64,000 nt of DNA, taken from NCBI GenBank assembly GCA_965277445.1, contig CBDICY010000001.1:434001-498000 (forward strand). Reading direction: 5' to 3'. The DNA comes from JAFMDF01 sp965277445 (GTDB lineage: Bacteria; Bacteroidota; Bacteroidia; Chitinophagales; Saprospiraceae). Positions 1 through 9,295 of this stretch are shown here, one piece after another. The notes under the pieces are model-generated. The model was given only the letters and a program-made list of their open reading frames with translations. It had not been told where the DNA came from and searched no databases. The first letter of the stretch is position 1. Each line of letters starts with the position of its first letter. The translations under genes and the position numbers were made by a program.

Positions 1-357
1 TACAAATAAATAAAATAATCAAATAAAAATCAAATAGAATATGAAAAAATAATATATTTTATGTCCGATTTGTATAATTTTTGACAAATGCTCATCTAAT
101 TGTGCAAGGGAGAGAATAGCCGTAGGTATTAGCGATAGTACTAATATTATGCCAATTTTTAATTTAAATACTTAATACTTAGGTGGAGGGCTGAAGGTAA
201 GGGGTGACGGCTGTTAACCTTCTACTCTACATCCGTCCACCTTTTACCTAAACAATTGCATAAATACTTAAACTTAATCTATGGAGGTTGGCGAAAATTC
301 GCTAATATTGCCTTTGATTAATTCTACAACTCCGTTAATTACCTTAAATATATAAAT
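1..357. other. AT-rich intergenic stretch with one hairpin
   Basis: No coding region is visible. The first 60 bases are almost pure A/T. Positions 196-210 and 233-248 form an imperfect inverted repeat (GGTAAGGGGTGACGG against a near-complement). The left arm also has a loose 7-nt period like other spacers in this window. A promoter for the following gene should lie here, but I cannot place it. Confidence 0.5.
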
Positions 358-1356
358 ATGAATAAGCAAATTAAATTAGCAAAGCGACCAATAGGTATGC
401 CTACAGCGGATACTTGGACATTGGAAGAAAGCCCAATCCCATCTATCAAGGAAGGTGAATTTTTATTGAGACAAGATTATATTTCTCTAGATCCAGCTAT
501 GAGAGGTTGGATGAATGATGCCAAATCTTACATTCCACCAGTTCAAATTGGGGAAGTGATGCGAGCAGGTTCTATTGGAGAAGTGATTGAATCTAAACAC
601 CCTGGTTTTAAAGTAGGAGATTCCGTTACAGGCTGGGGAGGCGTGCAACAATATATTGCAACTAATGGACAAGGTTTCTATAAAGTAGATACGAGTTTAG
701 CTCCTGCACCCATGTATATTGGTACCTTAGGGATGCCAGGCATGACGGCTTATTTTGGTATCTTAGAAGTAGGAAAAATAAAAGAGGGAGAGACAGTTTT
801 AGTTTCTGGAGCAGCAGGTGCCGTTGGAAGTGTGGTTGGACAGATTGCTAAAATCAAAGGTTGTACAGTCATTGGTACGGCTGGAGGTCCAGAAAAATGT
901 AAATATGTAGTTGAACAATTAGGTTTTGATGCTTGTATTGACTACAAAAATGATAATGTCTATAAAGGTTTAAAAGCAGCAGCACCAAAAGGAATTGATG
1001 TGTATTTTGATAATGTAGGTGGTGAAATTTTGGACATTGCTTTAACACAAATTAGAAGACATGCTAGAATCGTCATTTGTGGAGCAATTTCTCAATATAA
1101 TAATAAGGAGAATGTTAAAGGACCAGCGAATTACCTTTCTTTATTGGTCAATCGTGGTACGATGACAGGTATGGTCGTGATGGATTATGCCAAAGATTAT
1201 GGAACTGCTGCACAGAATATGGGGATGTGGATGGCGCAAGGTAAACTAAAGTCTAAAGAGGATATTTACGAAGGAATTGAAAATTTCTATGGTACTTTCC
1301 AACGTTTATTCAATGGTAATAAAATGGGAAAATTAGTATTGAAGATTAGTGAATAG
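358..1356 (+). CDS. NADP-dependent MDR-family oxidoreductase (CurA / leukotriene B4 dehydrogenase-like)
   Basis: This is a cytosolic zinc-independent medium-chain dehydrogenase/reductase of 332 residues, the usual length for the CurA/LTB4DH/PTGR subgroup. Members reduce the C=C bond of alpha,beta-unsaturated ketones and aldehydes with NADPH, which detoxifies lipid-derived enals. The GroES-like part covers about residues 1-125. The Rossmann nucleotide motif GAAGAVGS is at 151-158, and the subgroup hallmark YFDNVGG is at 216-222. The catalytic-zinc cysteine/histidine pattern is absent, as expected. The ATG at 358 is well placed. It is followed by a sulfotransferase on the same strand after a repeat-bearing 65-bp gap, so an operon is possible. 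Family assignment is firm; the substrate is unknown. Confidence 0.9.
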   Translation: MNKQIKLAKRPIGMPTADTWTLEESPIPSIKEGEFLLRQDYISLDPAMRGWMNDAKSYIPPVQIGEVMRAGSIGEVIESKHPGFKVGDSVTGWGGVQQYIATNGQGFYKVDTSLAPAPMYIGTLGMPGMTAYFGILEVGKIKEGETVLVSGAAGAVGSVVGQIAKIKGCTVIGTAGGPEKCKYVVEQLGFDACIDYKNDNVYKGLKAAAPKGIDVYFDNVGGEILDIALTQIRRHARIVICGAISQYNNKENVKGPANYLSLLVNRGTMTGMVVMDYAKDYGTAAQNMGMWMAQGKLKSKEDIYEGIENFYGTFQRLFNGNKMGKLVLKISE

Positions 1357-1363
1357 TTGAAGA

Positions 1364-1401
1364 CGGTTTAAGGGTTTACGGTATATGGTAAATCCTTAAA
1401 C
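1364..1401. repeat. Degenerate heptamer repeat / small hairpin
   Basis: After the oxidoreductase stop the sequence reads as 7-nt words (GGTTTAA, GGGTTTA, CGGTATA, TGGTAAA). It is closed by the inverted pair GTTTAAGG (1366-1373) and CCTTAAAC (1394-1401). This is one of many spacers in the window with this organisation. Confidence 0.55.
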
Positions 1402-1421
1402 TGTGCCTTAAATAAAAATAG

Positions 1422-2147
1422 ATGAGTCATCACGTACTAATTCTTGGTTGTGGAAGAAGTGGCACTTCTATCTTTGGTGAATTTTTCCAACATTTATCTC
1501 CTTACACTTATTATAGTGAACCTCCTTATACTGATTTAAAACAGTACGATTATTCCCAACCTATTGCCATCAAAGTGCCTACTGAAAGCAAACAGTATCC
1601 ATCTACTGAAGGATTATCCTTTCCATTAACAGATTTATTAGCAACAATTCCTAAACCGTTGACCATTTTTTGGCAAATTCGTCATCCACTAGATACCATT
1701 TGCTCCTTAAAAATAGGGATTGCTAAAAATTGGGGACATCATCCAAGACCAATAGATTGGCAGGATTGGTTAGGAAAGCCCCTCTTAGAACAATGTGCGC
1801 ATCATTGGAACTATTTGAATACAGTTGGCTATGAAAAGGTGGCTACTTTAGTCGAGATTTCTAGGTTCGAAGATGCTGTTTTAAATACAAACACCTTTGC
1901 TAATCGAATGTGTGACTTACTTAATGTTGACCATGGTAAGGAACATGAAAATATTGCTACTTGGTGTAACCGAGTGCAAAATACCAATAATGCTCAATTT
2001 GTTGAAGCGATGACTTCCCGCCCTTATTCGACCCAAGATCATCAAGTGAAAGTGGGACGTTGGCGGGAGAATTTGACAACAGAGGAAGTAGTACAAATTT
2101 GGCCGATAGTGAAAGATACAGCTAAAAGGTTTGGTTATACTATTTAA
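1422..2147 (+). CDS. Sulfotransferase family protein
   Basis: A 241-residue PAPS-type sulfotransferase-like protein without a signal peptide. The N-terminus has the P-loop-like 5'-phosphosulfate motif GCGRSGTS (residues 9-16). The 3'-phosphate-binding region is visible as RHPLDTICSL (about 87-96), matching the R-P-D-S pattern of the family. Members transfer sulfate from PAPS to carbohydrates, lipids or peptides. No sulfate-activation genes are nearby, so the acceptor cannot be guessed. The ATG at 1422 sits directly before the P-loop strand and leaves no room for a later start. A related nucleotide-binding transferase is the main alternative. Confidence 0.8.
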   Translation: MSHHVLILGCGRSGTSIFGEFFQHLSPYTYYSEPPYTDLKQYDYSQPIAIKVPTESKQYPSTEGLSFPLTDLLATIPKPLTIFWQIRHPLDTICSLKIGIAKNWGHHPRPIDWQDWLGKPLLEQCAHHWNYLNTVGYEKVATLVEISRFEDAVLNTNTFANRMCDLLNVDHGKEHENIATWCNRVQNTNNAQFVEAMTSRPYSTQDHQVKVGRWRENLTTEEVVQIWPIVKDTAKRFGYTI

Positions 2148-2248
2148 AAGTTCTCAATAGGCCAATTAGAACCATAACTAAAACTAGTTAAATGATATCC
2201 GTTGGGTATTTAAATCCGTTGGGAAAGCCATCTATAAGTCATTCTTCC

Positions 2249-3172
2249 TTAAAACCGATCCGACTCCTGATAAGCCGCAATCAACTTCTGCTCGCCTTCT
2301 TTTCCTTCATAAAAGTTGCCATGCTCCATTCCTAAAATACCATCAAAGTCTCTACCATGGATATACTTAAAAATGTTTTTATAATTAATCTCCCCTGTAG
2401 TTGGTTCTTTTCGACCAGGATTATCGCCAATTTGGAAGTAGGCAATCTCGTCCCAAGTTTTTTCAATATTCGGAATTAAATTACCTTCTTGAATTTGCTG
2501 GTGATAAATATCGAATAAAATTTTACAGGACGGACTATCGACCGCCTGACAAACTTGAAATGCTTGTGCTGCTTTGGTTAAAAATAAACCGGGATGATTT
2601 CTAAAATTAAGTGGTTCTAAAACCATCGTGACACCAGAAGGTTCACAAATTTCAGCAGCACGTTTTAAAGATTCGACTACATTCGCCGTTTGGTAACCCA
2701 TATCTTGCTTTAAATCTACATGCCCACAAACAACCGTCATCCATTTAGCATTCACTCGTTTGGCTACCTCAACAGATTCCTTGATTTGGGTTAAAAATTC
2801 AGCACGCCAATCTTCTTTACCACTTGCTAAATTAGGCTGTTTCCAATAGATTTTATGCGCAACAAAAACACCCATTTCCACGCCTAGATCGATCATCGTT
2901 TTTGCCATTTTCTCTTGTAGGGCAATGTCTCTTCCTTTCATTCCATTATCCTCAAAGGCAGTAAACCCTTGGTCTGCCATAAATTTTAATTGATCAATTG
3001 GATCGTCTCCTGCATGATTTTTAAACATGCCTAAATGAGGAGCATATTTTAATTGGTATTTATATTTTTCTGGTTTTCTTGCTAATGGAGTTGCAGCAGT
3101 TGCACAACCTGCGCCAGTTGCTAAAAGCGCAGCACTTAAAGTACTAGATTTTAAAAATTTTCTTCTTTGCAT
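2249..3172 (-). CDS. Tat-exported hydroxypyruvate isomerase-like TIM-barrel protein
   Basis: A 307-residue protein of the xylose-isomerase-like TIM-barrel superfamily, closest in look to hydroxypyruvate isomerase (Hyi). It begins with a twin-arginine signal (RRKFLK at residues 3-8) followed by a hydrophobic stretch and cleavage region near residues 22-26, so it should fold in the cytosol and be exported. Candidate metal ligands are Glu186 (LEPLN), Asp221 (FDIYH) and Glu283 (GMEHG). Exported versions of this fold are common in Bacteroidota and often occur with sugar oxidoreductases such as the Gfo/Idh protein 9 kb away. The true substrate is unknown and the Hyi name is only family level. Confidence 0.82.
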   Translation of the reverse strand: MQRRKFLKSSTLSAALLATGAGCATAATPLARKPEKYKYQLKYAPHLGMFKNHAGDDPIDQLKFMADQGFTAFEDNGMKGRDIALQEKMAKTMIDLGVEMGVFVAHKIYWKQPNLASGKEDWRAEFLTQIKESVEVAKRVNAKWMTVVCGHVDLKQDMGYQTANVVESLKRAAEICEPSGVTMVLEPLNFRNHPGLFLTKAAQAFQVCQAVDSPSCKILFDIYHQQIQEGNLIPNIEKTWDEIAYFQIGDNPGRKEPTTGEINYKNIFKYIHGRDFDGILGMEHGNFYEGKEGEQKLIAAYQESDRF

Positions 3173-3438
3173 GATTTTCTGTTTATGTTAATTTAGAGTC
3201 TGTTTAAATTTTTATATTACTGATAATGAATAGTTTATCATTCTATTAAAATTTTGATTATTAAATGACTAGATTGATTGTGTTATTAGAGAGAAATAAC
3301 AATCAAGCAATTTAACAATCACAACAATTTAGGAAAGACAAGAAAATATTTCCAAATTTTTAAAAAACGAAATAAGATTTTTAAACATACTTTTAGTAGA
3401 CATCTTTGTCAAGTGTCTTCACAAAGTACCAAATTCTA

Positions 3439-4383
3439 TTAAAATACCTTAACCTGCTTCATCTTTTTTAGAAATTGATTACTTTCTTTTTCATTCAGTA
3501 CACTTAAAGTAGAAGCTATAGCATCAGCTTTCATGCAAGAATTAGCCTGCACATTAATAATTTTTTTATCAATAACGCCATAACCTGTTCTGGGGTCAAT
3601 AATGTGAGAATAGCGTTTGCCTTCCCATTCTAAATAGCGGTAGGTATCACCTGAAGATGCAATCGCCGTATTACTTAAGGTTAGTCTTTTTTCAATAAAT
3701 TGACCATTTGCATTTTCAACTTGGATGTGAATTTGCCAACCCAATTGGTCGGATGGGGGATTACCTACATAAATATCTCCACCACCATCTACTAGGAATT
3801 GAGTTATGCCATTTTTATGGAGTATTTTAACGACTTCATCCACCGTAAACCCTTTTGCAATGCCCCCTGCATCCAAACGCATTCCTTTTTGAGTCAGACA
3901 AACACTTCTAGAAAATGGAAATAGTTTAATTTTTTGAAACCCAATTTTTCCTTTAGCATTATTTATTTTTACTCCGTTAAAAATTTCTGATTTTCTAAAC
4001 ATTGACCTCCATAATTTACTAAGTGGCCCAATACTTATATCAAAAGCACCTTTACTCTTTTTTGCATAAAATTTATTTTGCTTTAAAATCGTCCATAATT
4101 CTGAGCTTACTTTTACTTTTTGATCATTTCCCGCACTTGCAGATAGTTGACTGATTTCACTTGTCGCTTCATAATCACTTAGTATTTGATTTAAGCTGCC
4201 AATCCTTCTAAAGCATTGATTAGCAATATTTTGAGCATTACTTTTCTTGCTAGTGTATAAGATTATTTTGAATTGCGTACCCATTTGTTGATGACTAAAT
4301 TCAAATCGTTTTAAGTCTTGCGCCGTTAATGAACTAATCACTAACATGAAAATGACAGAATTATACATTTTTATTATTTTCAT
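3439..4383 (-). CDS. apbE: FAD:protein FMN transferase (ApbE family)
   Basis: A 314-residue ApbE-family flavin transferase with an N-terminal export signal (about residues 1-21). ApbE covalently attaches FMN from FAD to a Thr/Ser of target proteins outside the cytoplasmic membrane, classically NqrB/NqrC and RnfG/D. Visible family motifs are DAGGIAKG (171-178), the glycine/aspartate element DGGGD (199-203) and HIIDPRTG (260-267). The Mg-binding segment KADAIAS near 285-291 is a slightly divergent form of the usual T-x-A-D-A. No flavinylation target lies next to it. It is monocistronic, with 266 bp of non-coding sequence on one side and 364 bp on the other. Confidence 0.88.
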   Translation of the reverse strand: MKIIKMYNSVIFMLVISSLTAQDLKRFEFSHQQMGTQFKIILYTSKKSNAQNIANQCFRRIGSLNQILSDYEATSEISQLSASAGNDQKVKVSSELWTILKQNKFYAKKSKGAFDISIGPLSKLWRSMFRKSEIFNGVKINNAKGKIGFQKIKLFPFSRSVCLTQKGMRLDAGGIAKGFTVDEVVKILHKNGITQFLVDGGGDIYVGNPPSDQLGWQIHIQVENANGQFIEKRLTLSNTAIASSGDTYRYLEWEGKRYSHIIDPRTGYGVIDKKIINVQANSCMKADAIASTLSVLNEKESNQFLKKMKQVKVF

Positions 4384-4747
4384 AAAATAAATAAAGATTT
4401 TAGTATAAAAAGTAAGATTTGGAATGATTATTGAAATAAATTAAATACCTACTTATTTTACCTCCTATACATTACCTCCCACGAAACGATTCTTGCAAAA
4501 AAAATATAGATTTTACAACAAGTAAATCTCAAATCTATACCTATCTATTGTATTAAATAACCTACTTCCCCCTTGTTTTTTAAAAAAACTGTTAAACTAT
4601 TGCTCTACTTATTATAAAATTATTGACTATTAGTTGACAAATGATATTAATGAGGTAGTTGAAAAATCCTATAGATGATTTCCATTTAAACGCTACTCAA
4701 ATAGATTTATAACCTATTTTATTAATAAATAAATATTTTTTTTAGAG
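4384..4747. other. Divergent intergenic region, apbE / surface-subunit locus
   Basis: This 364-bp AT-rich region separates two divergently transcribed genes, so it must hold both promoters. I see no ORF and no strong inverted repeat. I could not place a convincing TAnnTTTG box. Confidence 0.4.
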
Positions 4748-5329
4748 ATGAACAAATTATTCACTAACACTCTTATCGTATTATTCGTTACAAGTACTTT
4801 TTTTACAGCACAAGCGCAAACAGACAATGCAAGTGCTAGTCACGAAGTTTCCATTCAAATTCCTGAAGTTGCTATTTTAGATGTAGAACCAGCCAATAAT
4901 TCTTTTTCTTTAGCACCAACAGAACCAGAAGAAGCTGGGTTAGCTTTGGATTTCTCTAAAGCCTTAAATTCAGATTTATGGTTAAATTATTCTTCTATTG
5001 TCGGATCAACCGATGATAAAAGTAGAACTATTGATGTTAAAATTGGAGAAGGAGCTGTTCCTGACGGCTTATTACTTAAAGTAACCGCAAGTAAGGATAA
5101 TGGTACAGGCGATGGAAAAATGGGTACGCCTAACCCATTGGCTATCACATTATCTAATACAGCACAAGAGATTATTACGGATATTGGCAGTTGCTATACT
5201 GGAAGCCCAGAAAAGAATGGTCACCAGTTAAATTATGCTTTAGAATTGAACGAGGCAGCTGGAAGCTACGAAAAAATTGATTTCAATCAATCTACGACGA
5301 TTAAGATAGTTTATACTATTTCAGAATAA
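4748..5329 (+). CDS. Exported Ig-like putative surface-fibre subunit (paralogue of the gene at 9296)
   Basis: A 193-residue protein with a clear Sec signal (about residues 1-24, ending AQAQ) and a beta-rich mature part. I do not recognise a named family. It is clearly related to the 183-residue product at 9296: shared blocks include IPEVAILDVEP, WLNYSS, ITDIGSCYTG and NGHQLNY. Like the two other small exported proteins of this locus it ends in a hydrophobic alternating strand, here KIVYTISE. Size, signal, paralogy and position beside chaperone-like and usher-like genes suggest a polymerising or adhesive subunit (inference). It is separated from the downstream genes by a complex inverted repeat. 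Confidence 0.7.
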   Translation: MNKLFTNTLIVLFVTSTFFTAQAQTDNASASHEVSIQIPEVAILDVEPANNSFSLAPTEPEEAGLALDFSKALNSDLWLNYSSIVGSTDDKSRTIDVKIGEGAVPDGLLLKVTASKDNGTGDGKMGTPNPLAITLSNTAQEIITDIGSCYTGSPEKNGHQLNYALELNEAAGSYEKIDFNQSTTIKIVYTISE

Positions 5330-5335
5330 TATAAA

Positions 5336-5581
5336 GAAGCGAGCGTAGAGAGATGAAAATTGCTAAATTGTTTTATTGCTATATTGTTGTTTAACAAGCC
5401 ATTATAGTAATAATATGCAAATTCTCAATAAGACTTAATCGAATGTACCGAATTCATTCGTCACTCATAAGTATTAACTGCGTCGAATTCATTCGACGGT
5501 ACATTGAGAACTGAAAATAATATAGCAATTTTGTCCAAATACTTATTATATATTTAAATCTCTTTTCTCTACGCTCGCTTC
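5336..5581. repeat. About 246-bp nested inverted-repeat element
   Basis: The outermost arms are a perfect 16-bp match: GAAGCGAGCGTAGAGA at 5336-5351 and its complement at 5566-5581. Further nested pairs are ATTGCTATATT (5375-5385 with 5519-5529) and TTCTCAAT (5422-5429 with 5503-5510). The core holds two copies of GAATTCATTCG (5450-5460 and 5485-5495) and a self-complementary 18-mer at 5481-5498. It lies between the first subunit gene and the chaperone-like gene. It could be a MITE-like element or a transcript-processing or attenuation structure. Confidence 0.7.
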
Positions 5582-5700
5582 TCTAATCTCAAAATTAAGA
5601 ACAACAACTCACTCAGAGAATATCAATAAAGGTCAACACCAAATTACGAAGCGTTAGGTATTAAACTACACCTTTCTAAATGCCTGCTTCTTTTATTGAC

Positions 5701-5708
5701 TATCTTTG
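5701..5708 (+). promoter_or_regulatory. Possible Bacteroidota -7 box (TATCTTTG)
   Basis: TATCTTTG matches the Bacteroidota -7 consensus TAnnTTTG and lies 15 bp before the ATG at 5724. No convincing -33 TTG sits at the right spacing, so this is a weak candidate. It would give the chaperone/usher genes their own transcript. Confidence 0.3.
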
Positions 5709-5723
5709 AGAAACAACACTAAG

Positions 5724-6542
5724 ATGAATAACAGTAATTACACAAAAGTAGCTACCTTTTTTATTACCCTTTCTTTTGCTTTTCTTTTTCAAATTTCCGC
5801 TTATTGCAGTATTGTCGTTATCAATGGTTTGACCCATATTCACCAAGCAAGTGAAGGAGAAGTGATTCGAGGCATTATTGAAGTTCAAAATACTGGTTTT
5901 GAAACCAAAGCGGTTCGCGTTTATCAAAAAGATTACCTCTTTTCCCATAAAGGAGAAGTTTATTATAATGAACCGGGAAGTAATATCCGTTCTAATGCTG
6001 CTTGGGTAGATTTTAGTCCAGCTTATCTAGAATTAGCACCACAACAAAAGACCGTTATCAACTACGAAATTACGATTCCAACGGGACAAGAACTGTCTGG
6101 AAGTTATTGGAGTATTTTAATGATAGAAGGTATTTTACCCATTTCACCAGAATTACCCAAAGGAGGGGTCAATATTTCCACGATTATGCGTTATGCGATT
6201 CAATTGGCAACGAATATTGGGGAAACAGGCACTAATAATTTAGAGTTTATAGAGGCGAAATTAGATAAAATTGATGGCAATACAGTTGGGTCAATTGCGG
6301 TTGTGAATAGTGGAGAAAGATTATTAACACCCGAAGTATCCATCGAATTATTTAATGAAGTTGGGGAATCTATTAGTATTGTCAAAGCAACTAAAAAGAA
6401 GATTTATCCTGGCACTTCTACTCGTTTTTATTTGGAATTGGCAGATTTACCAAAAGGTAAATATGAGGCAGTCATTTTAGCTGATTGTTCCGAAGAAGAT
6501 GTTTTTGGACTTAATTTATCCTTGTCTTTAGGTGATGACTAA
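5724..6542 (+). CDS. Putative periplasmic pilus-type chaperone (DUF916/PapD-like)
   Basis: About 272 residues from the ATG at 5724. An in-frame TTG at 5706 only adds six residues before the signal peptide. A Sec signal covers about residues 1-28. The mature part looks like two Ig-like domains: an N-terminal one with EVQNTGFETKAVRVY, WVDFSPAYLELAPQQ and SGSYWSILMIEGI, and a second one from about residue 165. The pattern of a W-x-x-x-SP segment, a LAPQQ turn and GSYWS resembles periplasmic pilus chaperones and the DUF916 proteins that accompany cell-surface assemblies. Its 3' end overlaps the usher-like gene by 8 bp, a strong sign of translational coupling. A role in subunit folding is inferred. 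Confidence 0.62.
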   Translation: MNNSNYTKVATFFITLSFAFLFQISAYCSIVVINGLTHIHQASEGEVIRGIIEVQNTGFETKAVRVYQKDYLFSHKGEVYYNEPGSNIRSNAAWVDFSPAYLELAPQQKTVINYEITIPTGQELSGSYWSILMIEGILPISPELPKGGVNISTIMRYAIQLATNIGETGTNNLEFIEAKLDKIDGNTVGSIAVVNSGERLLTPEVSIELFNEVGESISIVKATKKKIYPGTSTRFYLELADLPKGKYEAVILADCSEEDVFGLNLSLSLGDD

Positions 6543-9225
6543 AGTAATTTGTTTATGCTTTTCCTTTTTATGTACGGTTAGCGTATTAGGGAATGATATA
6601 GAAATGCAATTGGTTCATCAATCTACTTTGACTTCTAAACCGGGGAAGGTCAATAATTTTTCGATTGCTTTATTTAATAAAGGAACCAATCCTACTAGGT
6701 TACGCCCTCAATTAGAATTACCAACTAGTTGGAAAACCATTACGAATAGCGCTTCCTTTTCGCTGAAAGCGGGTGAAAAAGATTTTAAGATTATTAGCTT
6801 TGTGGTGCCTACAAAGGCATTGGCTGGCACCTACGAAATAATATACCGACTAACAGACACCCAAAATCCTTCCGTTGAGTTTACTCAAAAGATTAATATT
6901 AACGTAGCAGCCACGAATAACATCAAAGTCATTCCAATAACCGCACCCTCCACTATATTAGCTGGTACGAAGATAACAGGTCATTTTTTGGTTAAAAATA
7001 ATAGTAATCAGCCACAAACGATTCTTTTAACCACAGATAATGCTAAAATTAAAGGAGCAACTATACTAGATTTACCTGCTTTTTCGAGCCAAAAAGTGGC
7101 GATTGAAATGGGTACTTTTGCAGAAACTAGAAAGCAAAGTAGATTGAGTCTTCATTTGAAAGCGACCTTAAAAGGGACAGAAACTAGTGAAATTGCCTAC
7201 CTTCATAATCAGGTTTTACCAAGTATGGAATATGAGGTAGATAATACCAGAAAATTACCAGGTTATGCTAGTTTAAATTACTTATATCGTCAATTTGCGG
7301 ACGGCCGAAAGGGGAAAGGTTGGCAAGGAGAGCTATTTTTACAAGGAACGATAGATAAGGCAGAAAAGCAAGAAGTTACCTTAAGTCTAAGAGGACCAAA
7401 TCAGCAAGGAGGGACAGAACTAACATTATACGATCAATATTTTGCTAGTTATAAAAACCAATCTTTTAGTGTGACAGCAGGCGATAATAGTTATGCCTTG
7501 AGTACCCTAACAGAATTTTCTAGAAATGGGAGAGGTATACACGCAGAAGGTTACTTTGGTACGGCAACCGTAGGTGCATTTTACGTAAAACCTCGATTTT
7601 TTGCAGAAATTAATCAAGAAATAGGGGTATACATTCAAAATGAATTCACCAAAAAGACCAGTTTACGTTTTAATTATCTTCATAAGGGAACGGACAGTAA
7701 TCAAGGAAATGCTTCTGTAATGAGTATTTCTGGTCAATTTAGCCCTTTTAAAAATACCTTTTTATTAGCGGAAGCGGCTTCTGGAAATTCAGGACATGCG
7801 CTTTATGCCAAAGCCCATACTAAATTATTCAACCGACTACACTTCAACGGTAATCTTATCTATGCTAGTCCTAATTTTGCAGGTTATTTCCAGAATACTT
7901 TAAACCTAATTGGTAACTTAAATTATAAATTAACTAAAAAAGTAAATTTATCAATTGGGATATTGCAGGATAGTAAGAATGCAGCTTTAGATACTTTATT
8001 TGATGCAGCGCCTTTTTCTGACCGCAAGCATATTGGACTTCGATTTAGATTTGCCCGAAATGCTTTCCTTCAATTTAATTTACGACAAAATGAAATTGAA
8101 GACCGTTTGCCTCAAAAACAATTTTTTAGAAAGGAAAATTTAATAACCGCTAACTTAAATCACAAATTCCGAAAATTTAACTATAGCCTAGCAGCAGAAT
8201 ACGGGAAATCTAAAAATTTTCTACAAAGTACAGAATCTGATTTTAGAAACGTTTTTCGGACGTACCTAGATATAGGGTTTGATGTCGGGAACTTTTCTAT
8301 GCGGGCTTTTAGTCAGTATTATAACGAAAATAGTTTGCAATTTTCTACCCAAAAACAGTTATTATTTGGCGGCACTATTTCTGGCGAAATAAAAGACCAC
8401 ACACAATTTAAGATTCGCTATCAAAATGATTTTGAAACAGAAGCTTATTATAAAAATAGGAATGCTTTTGATTTCTTTTTGACGCATCGTATCCGAGAAA
8501 ATCAACATTTTATAGTCAATGCTCGACAGACTATTCAACGAAATACCTTAAATAATCGAGATTTTTCTGTTTCTGCCAAATACGTCTACGAGTTAGGTAT
8601 TCGCTTAGAGCCTAAATTGCCAACAGGAAATGTTTACGGCCAAATCTTACGAAAAAATAATAAAGCAGCTGGAGGAATTATTGTTTTATGCAACGGGAAA
8701 ACGGCAATTACGGATGCTGAAGGCCGTTTCCATTTTAAAGGGATGCGGCCAGGTAAATACCCGATTCTATTAGACCCATCTACTTTAGCCTTACATGAAA
8801 TATTAGGGGATAATGAGTTGCCAATAGTTGAAGTCCTGCCCGAAGCAAATCAAGCAATAACCTTAAACTTAATCCAAAGTGGCGCTATTCTTGGAGGTAT
8901 AGAATTTAAGCAAGCAACTAATAAAGCGCAATTAATCTCGTTAGAAACAATTGGTAGTTTGATGTTAGAAGTGAGTAATGGTAAAGTCATTCGGCGAACT
9001 TTTACCAATGAAAAAGGACAATATAAATTTGGTGATTTAAAACCAGGTACTTGGACGGTAAAGGTAGTAAAGCCAGATGTAGGAAGGAACTTAAAATTTA
9101 CACAAACAAAATTTACGATCAACATCAAAGAAGGAGAAGCAGTTATTCTACCAATTATTATTCAAAAAAAGAAGCGAAGGGTTCAGTTTAAGCAACTGAT
9201 TCATTTGTCAGACGATGATTCGTAA
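6535..9225 (+). CDS. Usher-like outer-membrane beta-barrel protein with NEW3-like and CarboxypepD_reg-like domains
   Basis: About 896 residues from ATG 6535; a GTG at 6532 adds one residue. After a Sec signal (about 1-20) come two Ig/NEW3-like domains to about residue 230. A long middle region of alternating polar/aromatic strands follows, about 240-690 (for example YFGTATVGAFYVKPRFF, LRFNYLHKGTDS), and looks like a large beta barrel. The C-terminus has two carboxypeptidase-regulatory-like domains (GNVYGQILRKNNKAAGGI with TDAEGRFHFKGMRPGKY, then TNEKGQYKFGDLKPGTW). Length and layout recall chaperone-usher ushers, which have a barrel, plug and Ig-like C-terminal domains. It is coupled to the upstream chaperone-like gene. 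The alternative is a non-usher barrel with periplasmic Ig domains. Confidence 0.62.
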   Translation: MTKVICLCFSFLCTVSVLGNDIEMQLVHQSTLTSKPGKVNNFSIALFNKGTNPTRLRPQLELPTSWKTITNSASFSLKAGEKDFKIISFVVPTKALAGTYEIIYRLTDTQNPSVEFTQKININVAATNNIKVIPITAPSTILAGTKITGHFLVKNNSNQPQTILLTTDNAKIKGATILDLPAFSSQKVAIEMGTFAETRKQSRLSLHLKATLKGTETSEIAYLHNQVLPSMEYEVDNTRKLPGYASLNYLYRQFADGRKGKGWQGELFLQGTIDKAEKQEVTLSLRGPNQQGGTELTLYDQYFASYKNQSFSVTAGDNSYALSTLTEFSRNGRGIHAEGYFGTATVGAFYVKPRFFAEINQEIGVYIQNEFTKKTSLRFNYLHKGTDSNQGNASVMSISGQFSPFKNTFLLAEAASGNSGHALYAKAHTKLFNRLHFNGNLIYASPNFAGYFQNTLNLIGNLNYKLTKKVNLSIGILQDSKNAALDTLFDAAPFSDRKHIGLRFRFARNAFLQFNLRQNEIEDRLPQKQFFRKENLITANLNHKFRKFNYSLAAEYGKSKNFLQSTESDFRNVFRTYLDIGFDVGNFSMRAFSQYYNENSLQFSTQKQLLFGGTISGEIKDHTQFKIRYQNDFETEAYYKNRNAFDFFLTHRIRENQHFIVNARQTIQRNTLNNRDFSVSAKYVYELGIRLEPKLPTGNVYGQILRKNNKAAGGIIVLCNGKTAITDAEGRFHFKGMRPGKYPILLDPSTLALHEILGDNELPIVEVLPEANQAITLNLIQSGAILGGIEFKQATNKAQLISLETIGSLMLEVSNGKVIRRTFTNEKGQYKFGDLKPGTWTVKVVKPDVGRNLKFTQTKFTINIKEGEAVILPIIIQKKKRRVQFKQLIHLSDDDS

Positions 9226-9295
9226 GGAAAAGTAGAATGTAGGTAATTGCAGTAGGCAGTAAATTCTAGACTATTACAAAATAGGTAAATAATCA

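Noticed and set aside
5724..6542. Horizontal transfer of a Firmicutes WxL/DUF916 system
   Set aside because: The neighbouring subunits lack WxL motifs and the partner is an outer-membrane barrel; base composition is like the rest of the window.
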